Below are positions 24,902 to 33,420 of a DNA stretch of 64,000 nt, one piece after another. The translations under genes were made by a program, and so were the position numbers. The notes below the pieces were generated by a model. It did not search any database. It was not told the origin of the DNA and was given only the letters and a program-made list of their open reading frames with translations. Position 1 is the stretch's first letter. Each line of letters starts with the position of its first letter. Source of the DNA: Desulfonispora thiosulfatigenes DSM 11270 (GTDB lineage: Bacteria; Bacillota; Peptococcia; Peptococcales; Desulfonisporaceae); NCBI RefSeq assembly GCF_900176035.1, contig NZ_FWWT01000023.1, forward strand, positions 62,001 through 126,000. The letters run 5' to 3'.

Positions 24902-25915
24902 ATGAAAAAATTTCTAAAAATCCTGCTATATACACTATTTATTTTATCCATTCAAACCAATATCATACACGCAGAACCATCAAAAAATCCCAGACCCGAA
25001 AATTTAAAACCCCTTTTAAACTTAGAAGAGAATATTACTAATTTTAAAATTAGTGCAAATGAGCAATACATAGCTTACTATAATTCTTCTAGCCGTTATC
25101 TAATTGTTAAAAACCTGTACAGTAATACTGAAATTTGGAGAAAAAAAACAAATACTAATCTTTATGATTGGCATCCTAGCGAAGATATTTTAATTTATTC
25201 CGATAATAACAAATCTAATTTTAGTATCAATACTATAAATATCCATAATCCCGCTTCTTTAAAGACAATACATAGCGAAAAAAGTGAAAATCAAGATATT
25301 ATTTTTCTTAAAAGTTCACCTCAAAAAGATGAAGTTTTTTTTATTGTTTTAAAAGGTTTTGCAAATGCACATGGCTATACTTCAACAATTAATTATGTAG
25401 ATCAACAAAAAGTATCTTCAATCGGAGACTATCCTGATTCTGAATATATAACCTTTTCTACAGTAAATAGTAATTTTGCTATTAGTCAATTAAATTATCT
25501 TGATATGACTACAAATACCTTAAAATTAATTGATGCAAATTATAATTTACTAAACACCATTACTGAAGGACATATAACCTCTAGTCCACTTTTTTCTCTT
25601 AACGGCAAAGAAATAGTATATAGTGAATTAGATGATAACAATCAAAAAATTGTCTTATATGATTTAGAAAAAAATAAATCCACAATATTAAAAAATCACT
25701 CTAGTGATGTCCAAAATTTATGTTGGTTAAATAAAGATACTCTAGTATACTTATCTGGCACTAAACCCCATATTGAAATTTTTAATATAATTACACAAAA
25801 TAACTTTACCTTATCTGAAGGCATGGCTCCTTTTACTCTAAATAATAATTTATATTTTTTAAAGGAGAATCCTCATACTTACGAAACTTTATTATATGTA
25901 TACATTAACAATTAA
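24902..25915 (+). CDS. Secreted TolB/WD40-like beta-propeller protein, function unknown
   Basis: A 337-residue exported protein. The N-terminus (MKKFLKILLYTLFILSI, then a small-residue stretch ending HAEP) is a typical signal peptide with likely cleavage near residue 25. The rest shows repeated blades with a WHPSEDILIYSDN or SPLFSLNGKEIVYSEL flavour, the pattern of TolB-like six-bladed propellers. No lipobox is seen. GGAGGTG precedes the ATG. It is the only protein gene on this plus-strand island, downstream of the tRNA-like RNA and its terminator; its own promoter was not identified. I cannot assign a ligand or partner. Confidence 0.8.
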   Translation: MKKFLKILLYTLFILSIQTNIIHAEPSKNPRPENLKPLLNLEENITNFKISANEQYIAYYNSSSRYLIVKNLYSNTEIWRKKTNTNLYDWHPSEDILIYSDNNKSNFSINTINIHNPASLKTIHSEKSENQDIIFLKSSPQKDEVFFIVLKGFANAHGYTSTINYVDQQKVSSIGDYPDSEYITFSTVNSNFAISQLNYLDMTTNTLKLIDANYNLLNTITEGHITSSPLFSLNGKEIVYSELDDNNQKIVLYDLEKNKSTILKNHSSDVQNLCWLNKDTLVYLSGTKPHIEIFNIITQNNFTLSEGMAPFTLNNNLYFLKENPHTYETLLYVYINN

Positions 25916-25921
25916 AATATC

Positions 25922-25997
25922 TAGACCTACAGTGAGACTAACTATCGACACCATAAGGTTTCTGCCTTGCTAGTCTCTTGATTTATCTGTAGGTCTA
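25922..25997. repeat. Nested palindromic element between convergent genes
   Basis: Three concentric inverted repeats: TAGACCTACAG/CTGTAGGTCTA (25922-25932 with 25987-25997), GAGACTA/TAGTCTC (25934-25940 with 25971-25977) and AAGG/CCTT (25955-25958 with 25965-25968). It lies between the propeller gene and the convergent yigZ gene. There is no strong T run on either strand, so it is at best a weak bidirectional terminator; it could be a small dispersed palindromic repeat. Confidence 0.65.
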
Positions 25998-26038
25998 ATT
26001 CTATTTTGCACAATAACTTAAAAATTATGATTAGAATT

Positions 26039-26686
26039 TTAAGACAATTTTGGGTTAAAACTACTACCTTCCCAAAAAATCTTTTTAATAAAAATTATTT
26101 CATTTTTCCCACATGTTATATCTACAATTTTATTATGTGTCATTTCTTTAAATTCCACAGGAATTAAGATATTTAAAATAACATTTTCCATATAATTTAT
26201 TTCTTTAATTATGATATCATCATTTAATAGTGCGTTTTTAATGCTCTCTAAGTCCTTATAATCAACGCTTAACTTCGCTTCCCAATATATTTCCGAGATA
26301 ATTATTTCACTTGCTTTTAAAGCCTCTTTTACCGTTTGACTATAAGCTCTTATTAATCCACCTGTTCCAAGTTTTACTCCTCCAAAATAACGTGTCACAA
26401 CAGCTAAAACATTTGTAATATTTTCTTTATTTAAAATTTCTAATATTGGTTTTCCTGCAGTCCCTTGTGGCTCTCCATCATCACTACATTTTTGAAACTC
26501 TCCTCCTGGTCCTAATTTAATTGCAAAACAATTATGATTCGCATCCTTATGGTTTTTTCGTATTTCTTCTAAAGCCTTTACTGCATTATCTTCAGAATCC
26601 ACTGGAATTAAAAACCCTATAAACTTTGATTTTTTAATTATTATTTCTATTTCTGTTTTTTCTTTAATACTTTGATATTGTTTCAT
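26039..26686 (-). CDS. YigZ/IMPACT family protein
   Basis: A 215-residue UPF0029/IMPACT-family protein (YigZ/YvyE). The N-terminal domain has the signature IKKSKFIGFLIPV, DANHNCFAIKLG, and CSDDGEPQGTAGKPILEIL followed by VTRYFGGVKLGTGGLIRAYSQTVKEAL (cited in segments); the C-terminal part is the DUF1949-type domain. The family is linked to translation control in eukaryotes and is of uncertain role in bacteria. I place the start at the ATG at 26686, six bases after GGAGGTG; an upstream frame extension of nine codons contains this ribosome site. Apparently monocistronic. Confidence 0.92.
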   Translation of the reverse strand: MKQYQSIKEKTEIEIIIKKSKFIGFLIPVDSEDNAVKALEEIRKNHKDANHNCFAIKLGPGGEFQKCSDDGEPQGTAGKPILEILNKENITNVLAVVTRYFGGVKLGTGGLIRAYSQTVKEALKASEIIISEIYWEAKLSVDYKDLESIKNALLNDDIIIKEINYMENVILNILIPVEFKEMTHNKIVDITCGKNEIIFIKKIFWEGSSFNPKLS

Positions 26687-26868
26687 AGTGGGCACCTCCA
26701 TACTAGTACCCATTATAACAATAAAATGAAATTTTAAAAAATCTATCCCTTCAAGTAAATATTAAAATTTCTTTTACTTGCCTACTAGATAATATATGAA
26801 TCATTAAGTTTAAATGTGAATTTTAATAATACTTCATTTTATTTACAATCTAATATAATATTTTCATA

Positions 26869-26904
26869 TAAATAACCCGTATCTATTAAAGATGCGGGTT
26901 ATTT
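26869..26904 (-). terminator. Terminator after the lipoprotein gene
   Basis: Stem AATAACCCG-ATCT/AGAT-CGGGTTATT around 26870-26904 with a TTTATAT tail on the minus strand. The T tract is modest. Confidence 0.65.
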
Positions 26905-26914
26905 AAAAGTAATT

Positions 26915-27331
26915 TTATTTAATCCTTTGCTCAATAGTTGCGGTGTTAATTTTATCTATGAGCCATTTCTCTTTTTCTTTAGCAAGTACAAATACTGTAG
27001 TAGAATTTAATTCTCTTTTATCTTCATCAACAATAATATAATTTGCCATAACTACCTTTACATCACTATCACTTTGCATTTCCGTAGTAACTAGCTTTAC
27101 TATTTCTCCTTTTTTAAAAGAATATGTTTTAACGGGATTTTCAGCTATCAATTGAGCATTTGTAATATTTTTGGTTATTAATTTGTCTAATTCTTTTTCT
27201 TTATTATCTACCATCGCCTCAATATACTTCTCAGCCATATTATCTCCTTTTGAATAATTTGGCTTATCTGAACAACCAACTAAAATTAAACATAAAAATA
27301 ATAGAGCAAATAACACCCTTCTCTTTTTCAT
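26915..27331 (-). CDS. Small lipoprotein of unknown function
   Basis: A 138-residue exported lipoprotein. A basic N-terminus (MKKRRV) is followed by a hydrophobic core and the lipobox LVGC-S, giving Cys20 as the lipidated residue. The mature part (about 118 residues) looks like a small NTF2/DUF4878-like alpha+beta domain: helices around MAEKYIEAMVDNKEKELDKL, then strands ending in EKEKWLIDKIN. Such domains are common in clostridial lipoproteins without assigned function. It lies 118 bases after nrdG, beyond a strong terminator, so it is probably a separate unit. Confidence 0.78.
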   Translation of the reverse strand: MKKRRVLFALLFLCLILVGCSDKPNYSKGDNMAEKYIEAMVDNKEKELDKLITKNITNAQLIAENPVKTYSFKKGEIVKLVTTEMQSDSDVKVVMANYIIVDEDKRELNSTTVFVLAKEKEKWLIDKINTATIEQRIK

Positions 27332-27421
27332 TTAATCACCGCCTTATACTTTTACCTTTATTATTTATTAAAAGTCGTTATTTTACCCAAAATAATTGAA
27401 AAAACATTTATATACTTCGGG

Positions 27422-27450
27422 AAAAAAAATAAGACCTAATTATAGGTCTT
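27422..27450 (-). terminator. Terminator of the nrdR-nrdD-nrdG operon
   Basis: Eight-base stem AAGACCTA/TAGGTCTT (27431-27450) with an eight-base T-rich tail on the minus strand, overlapping the nrdG stop. Confidence 0.9.
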
Positions 27451-27972
27451 AAACTTCCGCTACATATTTTAAATTGGGTTCATATATTATAGTTTTTTTT
27501 CTTTTTAAACTTTCTTTTACATCTATTATTCTTTGATTGCTTGATCCTCTATAGGGTATATTTAAATCCTTTTTACTATTTACAAAAGGACCATCTATTA
27601 ACAAATCTGTTACTTTTAATAATTCTTGTACATGTATATCTTTTGATTCTAATAAGTGCTCAAATAAATGACCAGTATAGGTCACAACATTTATTCCATA
27701 CTTAGATTTTACTTCTTTAGCTAAGTATGCACATTTTTCAGCTTGTAAAAAAGGATCTCCACCTGATAAAGTTATACCTTTGATAAAAGGATGTTTTTTT
27801 ATATCTTTAATAATATGTTTTATTTTTTTTCTTTTCCCTTACTTGGATCCCATGTTTCTGGATTATGACAATCTTGGCAATGATGTAAACATCCTTGTGT
27901 AAAAATTACATATCTTACCCCTGGTCCATCGACAACGCTATCAGGTACAATTCCAGCTATCCTAATATACAT
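27449..27972 (-). pseudogene. nrdG: Anaerobic RNR-activating radical-SAM protein NrdG, frame interrupted at a poly-A run
   Basis: NrdG uses SAM and a [4Fe-4S] cluster to create the glycyl radical on NrdD. From the ATG at 27972 the frame reads [18 protein letters not shown], then the radical-SAM motif C-L-H-H-C-Q-D-C, and reaches DPSKGKEKK followed by TAA. The break falls at eight A (minus strand, 27830-27823). With one extra A, or a -1 slip, the frame continues [13 protein letters not shown], then TLSGGDPFLQ, and through the second segment to KYVAEV at 27449. Together the parts give a normal ~174-residue NrdG. The run offers A-AAA-AAA directly before the stop, so a sequencing undercall, transcript slippage or ribosomal -1 frameshift are all possible. 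It follows nrdD by 24 bases. Confidence 0.85.
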
Positions 27973-27996
27973 TACTAATATTTCACCACTTTCTAT

Positions 27997-30111
27997 TTAT
28001 AGCTCCATATGGTTTTTCCTATTACTTTCTTCAGACTTTTTAGCATCATTAAACATCTCTAAAGTAGATAAATAACCAGTGATTCTACGTACTCTACTAA
28101 TTTTCCCATCTGAACCACATGCCGGACAAACATTAGTATCTATTACACCATTAAACCCACATTCTGTACAAATATCAACGGGAAAATTAACTGCAGCATA
28201 TCCCATGTCAGCTTCATACATTGCATTAATAAGAGCTTCAAAGGCTTCTAAATTATGTTGCGGGGCACTAGGTAATTCAACATATGAAATATGACCACCA
28301 TTACAAAATCTATGATAAGGACCTTCTATATTTATTTTTTCAAAAGCATCAATTTTATAATCAACAGGTACATGAAATGAATTTGTATACCAGTCTTTAT
28401 CTGTTATTCCTTCGATTTCACCAAATAAGCTTTCGTCTAATTTAGTAAACTTTCCGCTAAGACCCTCAGCAGGTGTTGCAACTAAACTAAAATTCAAACT
28501 ATATTTTTGTGTTGCTTCATCACACTTTCTTCTCATATGACTGATAATTGATAATCCAAGAGCCTGGGATTCAGAACTTTCCCCATGATGTTTTCCATTT
28601 AACGCCACTAGGGTTTCAGCAAGTCCAATAAACCCAATACTTAAAGTACCATGTTTAATAGCATTTTCTATAAAGTCGTCTTGCTCTAGTTCTTCACTAT
28701 CTAAATATAATTTTTGTCCCATTAAAAATGGAAAATCTTTTACTCTTAATTTTTTTTGAATTTCATATCTATGCAATAGTTGCTCAATTGTTAATTCAAT
28801 CATTTCATCTAGACTTTTCCAAAACTTAGATAAATCTCCATTAGCTTTGATTCCTAAACGTGGTAGATTTATAGTTGTAAAAGATAAATTCCCTCTTTTT
28901 TCAGTAACCTCTGGTCCATTTGTATTTGCCATAACTCTTGTTCTACAACCCATGTAAGCCACATCCTCACCATAAGGAGCATTATAACTTGCATCTTGAA
29001 ATGAAAAATTAGGAAAAAGTCTTTTACACGCTACTTTCATGCTAAGTTTAAATAAGTCATAGTTAGGATCTTCTGGCTCATAGTTAATTCCTTCTTTAAC
29101 CTTAAAACAAATGTTTGGAAACATAGGCGCCTCGCCCTTACCCAGTCCTCTTTCATATGCTTTTAAAAGGTTTTTAGTAATCATTCTACCTTCTCTTGAG
29201 GTATCTGTTCCAATATTAATTGAAGAAAAAGGAACTTGTGCTCCGGCTCTACTATGCATGGTGTTTAAATTATATACAAATCCTTCCATAGCTTGAAAAA
29301 CTTCATCTTCTACTCTTTCATGAACTAATGATTGTATTTTTTCTTCATCTGCTTCTAAACCTAAATTTTTTAAACCTGCTCTAATTTTTTGTTCTTGTTT
29401 TATAAATTCTAATTCAACATAAACACCCAGATCACGGTCAAAGTATGCGTATGATTGGCCACCATGTTGATCATTTTGATTACTTTGTAAAATTATAGCT
29501 GCTAAGGCTCCAGCCGTTTTAATGCCCTTTGGAGACCTTATATATCCATGACCATTATTAAATCCTTTCTTTAATAAATCTGCTAAAGGTATTTGTAGGC
29601 ATGTCATTGTTTTTCCATACCAACCTAAATCATGAATATAAAAATTTCCTTCAAGATGAGCTTTCGTAAACTTTTCTGGTATAGCTCTCTTTAAATAATA
29701 TTCTTTAGATGCTAATTCTGAGATCTGTAACACCTTTGCCGAAGGAGAATTTCCTACATTAGCATTTTCTCTGCTTGTTTCTTTAAGAACCTCTTGCACT
29801 GCATCCATCATTTCCGATCTTGTTTCACGAATATTCGTTCTCTGAGCTCGATATAAAATATACGCCTTTGCAGTTTTAGCATGTCCTCTTTCAATTAATA
29901 CTTTCTCCACAGTATCTTGTATATCTTCAACCGGAATGGCTTGTCCATTGTATTTAGCACTCAGTAACTTTAAAACTCCTAAAGTAACTTCCATTGCTGT
30001 TTGTCTATCTTCTCCTCCTACAGATTTAGCAGCTCTAAAGATAGCATCTGTTATCTTTTTATCATCAAATGCTACTTCTCTTCCATCTCTTTTTAATATA
30101 CTCATTAGCAT
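27997..30111 (-). CDS. nrdD: Anaerobic ribonucleoside-triphosphate reductase, class III
   Basis: NrdD reduces ribonucleoside triphosphates to deoxy forms under strict anaerobiosis with a glycyl radical. The 704-residue protein has an N-terminal ATP-cone (about residues 3-90, KRDGREVAFDDKKI), a long catalytic domain with HSRAGAQVPFSSINIGTD and NTNGPEVTEKRGNLSFTT, a zinc ribbon (CTECGFNGV... CPACGSDGK), and the C-terminal radical site RRITGYLSTLEMFN with its glycine. The ATG at 30111 follows GGAGG by seven bases. It lies between nrdR and nrdG. The presence of a class III enzyme supports an anaerobic lifestyle. Confidence 0.97.
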   Translation of the reverse strand: MLMSILKRDGREVAFDDKKITDAIFRAAKSVGGEDRQTAMEVTLGVLKLLSAKYNGQAIPVEDIQDTVEKVLIERGHAKTAKAYILYRAQRTNIRETRSEMMDAVQEVLKETSRENANVGNSPSAKVLQISELASKEYYLKRAIPEKFTKAHLEGNFYIHDLGWYGKTMTCLQIPLADLLKKGFNNGHGYIRSPKGIKTAGALAAIILQSNQNDQHGGQSYAYFDRDLGVYVELEFIKQEQKIRAGLKNLGLEADEEKIQSLVHERVEDEVFQAMEGFVYNLNTMHSRAGAQVPFSSINIGTDTSREGRMITKNLLKAYERGLGKGEAPMFPNICFKVKEGINYEPEDPNYDLFKLSMKVACKRLFPNFSFQDASYNAPYGEDVAYMGCRTRVMANTNGPEVTEKRGNLSFTTINLPRLGIKANGDLSKFWKSLDEMIELTIEQLLHRYEIQKKLRVKDFPFLMGQKLYLDSEELEQDDFIENAIKHGTLSIGFIGLAETLVALNGKHHGESSESQALGLSIISHMRRKCDEATQKYSLNFSLVATPAEGLSGKFTKLDESLFGEIEGITDKDWYTNSFHVPVDYKIDAFEKINIEGPYHRFCNGGHISYVELPSAPQHNLEAFEALINAMYEADMGYAAVNFPVDICTECGFNGVIDTNVCPACGSDGKISRVRRITGYLSTLEMFNDAKKSEESNRKNHMEL

Positions 30112-30125
30112 TTTAACCCCTCCAA

Positions 30126-30584
30126 TTACTTTTGCTTTTGTATTAATAATTCGATTTCGTTAATAAAGGTATTTATATCTTTAAACTCACGATAAACCGA
30201 AGCAAATCTCACATAAGAAACTTCATCCAAAATTTTTAACTTTTCCATAACTAGTTCACCAATCAAAGAAGAATCTATTTCACGATCCATTTTATTATTT
30301 AAATCTCTTTCTATTTCTGCACACACCTTTTCTAAATCTTGAAGTGCAACGGGGCGTTTTTCACATGCCTTTATTAAACCATTTAAAATTTTTGTTGGTT
30401 CAAACATTTCTCTTCTACCATCTTTTTTCACAATAATTAAAGGTAGATTTTCAACCTTCTCATATGTAGTAAATCTTTTTCCACATTTTGAACATTCTCT
30501 ACGCCTTCTAATGGCTTTACCATCATCAGCAGAACGAGAATCTACAACCTTAGTATCAAAAAAATCACAAAAAATACACCTCAC
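30126..30584 (-). CDS. nrdR: Transcriptional repressor NrdR
   Basis: NrdR is a zinc-ribbon/ATP-cone repressor of ribonucleotide reductase genes that senses dATP/ATP. The 152-residue protein is full length: zinc ribbon MRCIFC and CSKCGKRFTTYE, the basic SRSADDGKAIRRRR, then an ATP-cone from LIIVKKDGRREMFEPTKI. The start is a GTG at 30584 after GGGGTG. It is first in the operon with nrdD and nrdG, downstream of two NrdR boxes, so autoregulation is expected. Confidence 0.97.
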   Translation of the reverse strand: MRCIFCDFFDTKVVDSRSADDGKAIRRRRECSKCGKRFTTYEKVENLPLIIVKKDGRREMFEPTKILNGLIKACEKRPVALQDLEKVCAEIERDLNNKMDREIDSSLIGELVMEKLKILDEVSYVRFASVYREFKDINTFINEIELLIQKQK

Positions 30585-30661
30585 TGCATCACCCCTAGAA
30601 TAATATAAACGATTAGTGAAATATTTATAATCACTTTAAACTAAAGTAATTTTTATTCTTT

Positions 30662-30711
30662 TAAAATAAAAATAAGCAACATCCACTACTTATAGTAGAT
30701 ATCGCTTATTT
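30662..30711 (-). terminator. Terminator-like hairpin between ylmC-like gene and nrdR
   Basis: AAATAAGC/GCTTATTT stem (30670-30677 with 30704-30711) enclosing a CTACT/AGTAG inner stem, with a T-rich tail on the minus strand. It ends upstream transcription; the nrdR start point lies inside it. Confidence 0.65.
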
Positions 30712-30736
30712 TATAACACAATATGTAGTATGTCAA
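30683..30736 (-). promoter_or_regulatory. nrdR promoter with two NrdR boxes
   Basis: Promoter on the minus strand: TTGACA (30736-30731), 17 bases, TAAAAT (30713-30708). An NrdR-box-like 16-mer ACACAATATGTAGTAT (30716-30731) fills the spacer, and a second weaker one (30683-30698, with TATAGTAG) lies just past the start point. Centre-to-centre distance is 33 bases, about three helical turns, the usual NrdR arrangement. Confidence 0.72.
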
Positions 30737-30773
30737 TTTTTGCTTTCCATTTTTACTATTTAATATTACTCTT

Positions 30774-31058
30774 TTATTCAAATGATTTCAAACCTTTTTG
30801 GTCATGATATAAGTCCGTAAAGTTTTGAGCCTCCACTAAAATAACATCCACACCTATTCTCACAACCTTTTCCCACGGAACTATGTAGTCATCATTTCTG
30901 CCTAAAAATCTAAAAATTCTTCCAGGTCCAGGTAAAATAAGAGAAGTAATCTTACCTGATTCAATATCTATATCTATATCTTTAATGGGTCCTAACCTTT
31001 TTCCATCCAAAACATTAACAATTTCTCTTTCTCTTAGGTCAGAGATTTTAGCAAGCAC
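30774..31058 (-). CDS. PRC-barrel protein of the YlmC/YmxH sporulation family
   Basis: A 94-residue PRC-barrel domain protein, close to the YlmC/YmxH family found near sporulation genes in Bacilli and Clostridia. Seen: KISDLREREIVNVLDGKRLG, then DIDIDIESGKITSLILPGPG and the Trp-containing DDYIVPWEKVVRIG. I choose the GTG at 31058 (VLAKISDL) because GGAGGG lies at proper spacing; the longer frame to 31121 lacks a ribosome site. It follows spoIIR across a terminator. Its molecular role is not established. Confidence 0.87.
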   Translation of the reverse strand: MLAKISDLREREIVNVLDGKRLGPIKDIDIDIESGKITSLILPGPGRIFRFLGRNDDYIVPWEKVVRIGVDVILVEAQNFTDLYHDQKGLKSFE

Positions 31059-31119
31059 AATATATCCCTCCTTAAACGTGGACAATATTATTATATTACC
31101 TAAAATAGAGTTTAATGAC

Positions 31120-31148
31120 AAAAAAAAACCGCATTTAGCGATTTAAAA
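31120..31148 (-). terminator. Terminator after spoIIR
   Basis: Short stem AATCGC/GCGGTT (with a T-G wobble) around a 5-base loop, followed by nine T on the minus strand. Confidence 0.75.
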
Positions 31149-31727
31149 CCAAACATTTAGTAATATTTTTTTATAATTAGCTATAAGATTGTTTTTGTTT
31201 TCAGCTACTGGTGCCATTACTGAGATAGCTTCTTCTTTCAAGATGTTATAATTTTCCTTTTCCTTAAACCAATCTATATGGCATAAAGGCGGATAAAGAA
31301 CACACCACCAATTTTTACCTTCTCCCTTACCAATTACTGCTTTAACAGCTTTATATTCTCCAGCTGGTAATACTTTTTGATAATATACCTTTGTAGGAAA
31401 ACTAGACGCAGTTAAATTTATTTTTATGGGATAATTAAAACCATTTTCTATGATAACTGCTTCACATTTTTCTTCTAAACTTGGTATATTTTTTAAAATA
31501 TAATTTTGAGCTATATCATTATTTCTTAAATACTTTAATATCTCTAAATTATTTAAAATTTCATCTCGTACTTTTAATTTAAGTGCTTGGTCTAAATTAC
31601 TATCAGAATTAGCAATAACATGTAATCTGATAATATTATTTGTTTCATTCACGGCCTTTACTTCTTTGACCTGTACATTAATAAATATCACTAGTAAGCA
31701 TAAAATTATAGGCAATTTTTTTAGCAT
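31143..31727 (-). CDS. spoIIR: Stage II sporulation protein R
   Basis: SpoIIR is made in the forespore, crosses into the intermembrane space and triggers SpoIIGA to process pro-sigma-E. The 194-residue product starts with a signal peptide (KKLPIILCLLVIFINVQ) and carries the family signature RLHVIANSDSNLDQALKLKVRDEIL in segments (RLHVIANSDS, LKLKVRDEIL), later KVYYQKVLPAGEYKAVKAVIG and GKNWWCVLYPPLC. It follows sigG by five bases, and its ribosome site is weak, suggesting coupling. In Bacillus spoIIR lies elsewhere; here it is grouped with sigG, sigE and spoIIGA. Confidence 0.94.
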   Translation of the reverse strand: MLKKLPIILCLLVIFINVQVKEVKAVNETNNIIRLHVIANSDSNLDQALKLKVRDEILNNLEILKYLRNNDIAQNYILKNIPSLEEKCEAVIIENGFNYPIKINLTASSFPTKVYYQKVLPAGEYKAVKAVIGKGEGKNWWCVLYPPLCHIDWFKEKENYNILKEEAISVMAPVAENKNNLIANYKKILLNVWF

Positions 31728-31732
31728 ATATA

Positions 31733-32509
31733 TTAACTCATTTGTTTTTTCATTATATTTAAAGCTGCCTTTTCTAGTCTACTAACCTGAGCCTGTGAGA
31801 TTCCTATTTCATCAGCTACTTCCATTTGAGTTTTGCCATCAAAAAATCTTAAGGATAAGATTAGTTTTTCACGATCATTTAATCTTTCTAATGATTCTTT
31901 AATTGCAATATTTTCTACCCAATTATAATCAGTATTTTTATCATCTCTAACTTGATCCATTACATATATAGGATCGCCTCCATCATTATAAATAGGTTCA
32001 AAAAGTGATAGTGGCTCTTGAATAGCATCTAAGGCAAAAACAATATCTTCTCTAGGTATATCTAATACTTTTGCAATTTCTGTAATTGTCGGCTCTTTAG
32101 AATTTTTATTTACTAATGAATCTCTTACCTGAAGTGCTTTATATGCAATATCCCTTAATGATCTACTTACGCGAATAGGATTATTATCACGCAAATACCT
32201 TCTAATTTCACCTATAATCATAGGAACGGCATATGTTGAGAACTTTACATTCTGACCTAAATCAAAGTTGTCTATAGCCTTCATTAAACCTATGCAACCT
32301 ACTTGAAATAAATCATCTACATATTCTCCTCTGTTTGTAAATCTTTGAATCACGCTTAAAACTAAACGTAAGTTACCATTGATTATTTTTTGTCTAGATT
32401 GGGTATCACCAGACTGCATATCTTTAAATAAAACTCGCATTTCTTTGTTTTTTAGAACTGGTAATTTAGATGTGTTAACACCACAAATTTCGACTTTATT
32501 GATTATCAA
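31733..32509 (-). CDS. sigG: RNA polymerase sigma-G factor, late forespore
   Basis: Sigma-G drives late forespore transcription. The N-terminus NKVEICGVNTSKLPVLKN is diagnostic. Region 2 (NLRLVLSVIQRFTNRGEYVDDLFQVGCIGLMKAIDNFD, quoted in parts) and region 4 HTH (EVADEIGISQAQVSRLEKAAL) are complete in 258 residues. The start is TTG at 32509 after GGAGGG. It lies downstream of sigE across a terminator and has a candidate sigma-F promoter. spoIIR follows at five bases, so forespore signalling and sigma-G appear co-expressed. Confidence 0.96.
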   Translation of the reverse strand: MIINKVEICGVNTSKLPVLKNKEMRVLFKDMQSGDTQSRQKIINGNLRLVLSVIQRFTNRGEYVDDLFQVGCIGLMKAIDNFDLGQNVKFSTYAVPMIIGEIRRYLRDNNPIRVSRSLRDIAYKALQVRDSLVNKNSKEPTITEIAKVLDIPREDIVFALDAIQEPLSLFEPIYNDGGDPIYVMDQVRDDKNTDYNWVENIAIKESLERLNDREKLILSLRFFDGKTQMEVADEIGISQAQVSRLEKAALNIMKKQMS

Positions 32510-32543
32510 TATTGATACCCTCCTAAGTATATGAGCTTAGTTT

Positions 32544-32573
32544 AGTTATTACCGTGATAAGAAGGGTTTATTC
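32544..32573 (-). promoter_or_regulatory. Candidate sigma-F/G-type promoter of sigG
   Basis: On the minus strand GAATA (32573-32569), a 15-base spacer, then GGTAATAACT (32553-32544). This is close to the forespore pattern (GnATA, about 15 bases, GGnnAnAnT) with one mismatch, about 35 bases before the sigG start. Confidence 0.45.
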
Positions 32574-32619
32574 TATATTAATGTTAACTTATTATAGTTG
32601 TTTGTTTCTGAATTTATAT

Positions 32620-32656
32620 AAAAAAAAGACTTCTTATAAAACCCAAGAAGTCTTAG
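32620..32656 (-). terminator. Terminator after sigE
   Basis: Ten-base stem AAGACTTCTT/AAGAAGTCTT (32628-32637 with 32645-32654) and eight T on the minus strand. It separates sigE from sigG. Confidence 0.92.
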
Positions 32657-32661
32657 CTAAA

Positions 32662-33396
32662 CTATTCCATTTTTTCCATTTCCTTTTTCAATCTTCTAAT
32701 TATCTTTTTCTCTAGTCTTGAGATGTATGACTGAGAGATTCCTAAAAAATCTGCTACTTCTTTTTGAGTTCTTTCATCTCCACCTTGAAGTCCAAATCTT
32801 AGTTCCATAATTTTTCTTTCTCTTGGATTTATTTTTTTCATAGCTAAATGTAAAAGTCTTTTGTCTACTTCTTCCTCTAAGGGTTTGCAAATAAGATCTC
32901 CCTCAGTACCTAAAACATCAGATAACAATAATTCATTACCATCCCAATCAATATTTAACGGTTCATCAAAGCTTACTTCCCCACGAGTTTTATTGCTTCT
33001 TCTTAAATGCATTAAAATTTCATTTTCTATGCATCTTGAAGCATAGGTCGCAAGCTTAATTTTTTTCTGTGGATCAAAAGTATTAACCGCTTTTATAAGT
33101 CCAATTGTTCCAATAGAAACTAAGTCTTCTATCCCTATACCAGTGTTTTCAAACTTCCTTGCAATATAAACTACTAATCTTAAATTTCTTTCAATTAATG
33201 TACTTTTTACTTTGTAATCTCCTGCTTCTAATTTGATTAATAAATCCTCTTCTTCGTCCCTACTTAAAGGGGGAGGAAGTACCTCACTACTACCTACATA
33301 AAATACTTCTTCAGTAAAACCTAATTTGTTTAAGAGCTTTAATACCTTAAGCCTTATTCTCCATAAAGATAAATTGAGTTTTGGTTTTCTTAACAA
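32662..33396 (-). CDS. sigE: RNA polymerase sigma-E factor precursor, mother cell
   Basis: Sigma-E is made as an inactive, membrane-bound precursor and cut by SpoIIGA. The 244-residue product has an N-terminal pro-sequence with a hydrophobic/basic stretch (about residues 1-28), then [16 protein letters not shown], region 2 ([34 protein letters not shown] in segments) and region 4 ([28 protein letters not shown]). It follows spoIIGA by 24 bases, as in all endospore formers. A strong terminator follows. Confidence 0.96.
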   Translation of the reverse strand: MLRKPKLNLSLWRIRLKVLKLLNKLGFTEEVFYVGSSEVLPPPLSRDEEEDLLIKLEAGDYKVKSTLIERNLRLVVYIARKFENTGIGIEDLVSIGTIGLIKAVNTFDPQKKIKLATYASRCIENEILMHLRRSNKTRGEVSFDEPLNIDWDGNELLLSDVLGTEGDLICKPLEEEVDKRLLHLAMKKINPRERKIMELRFGLQGGDERTQKEVADFLGISQSYISRLEKKIIRRLKKEMEKME

Positions 33397-33420
33397 AAAG
33401 ACACCTCCTAAATAAACTTT

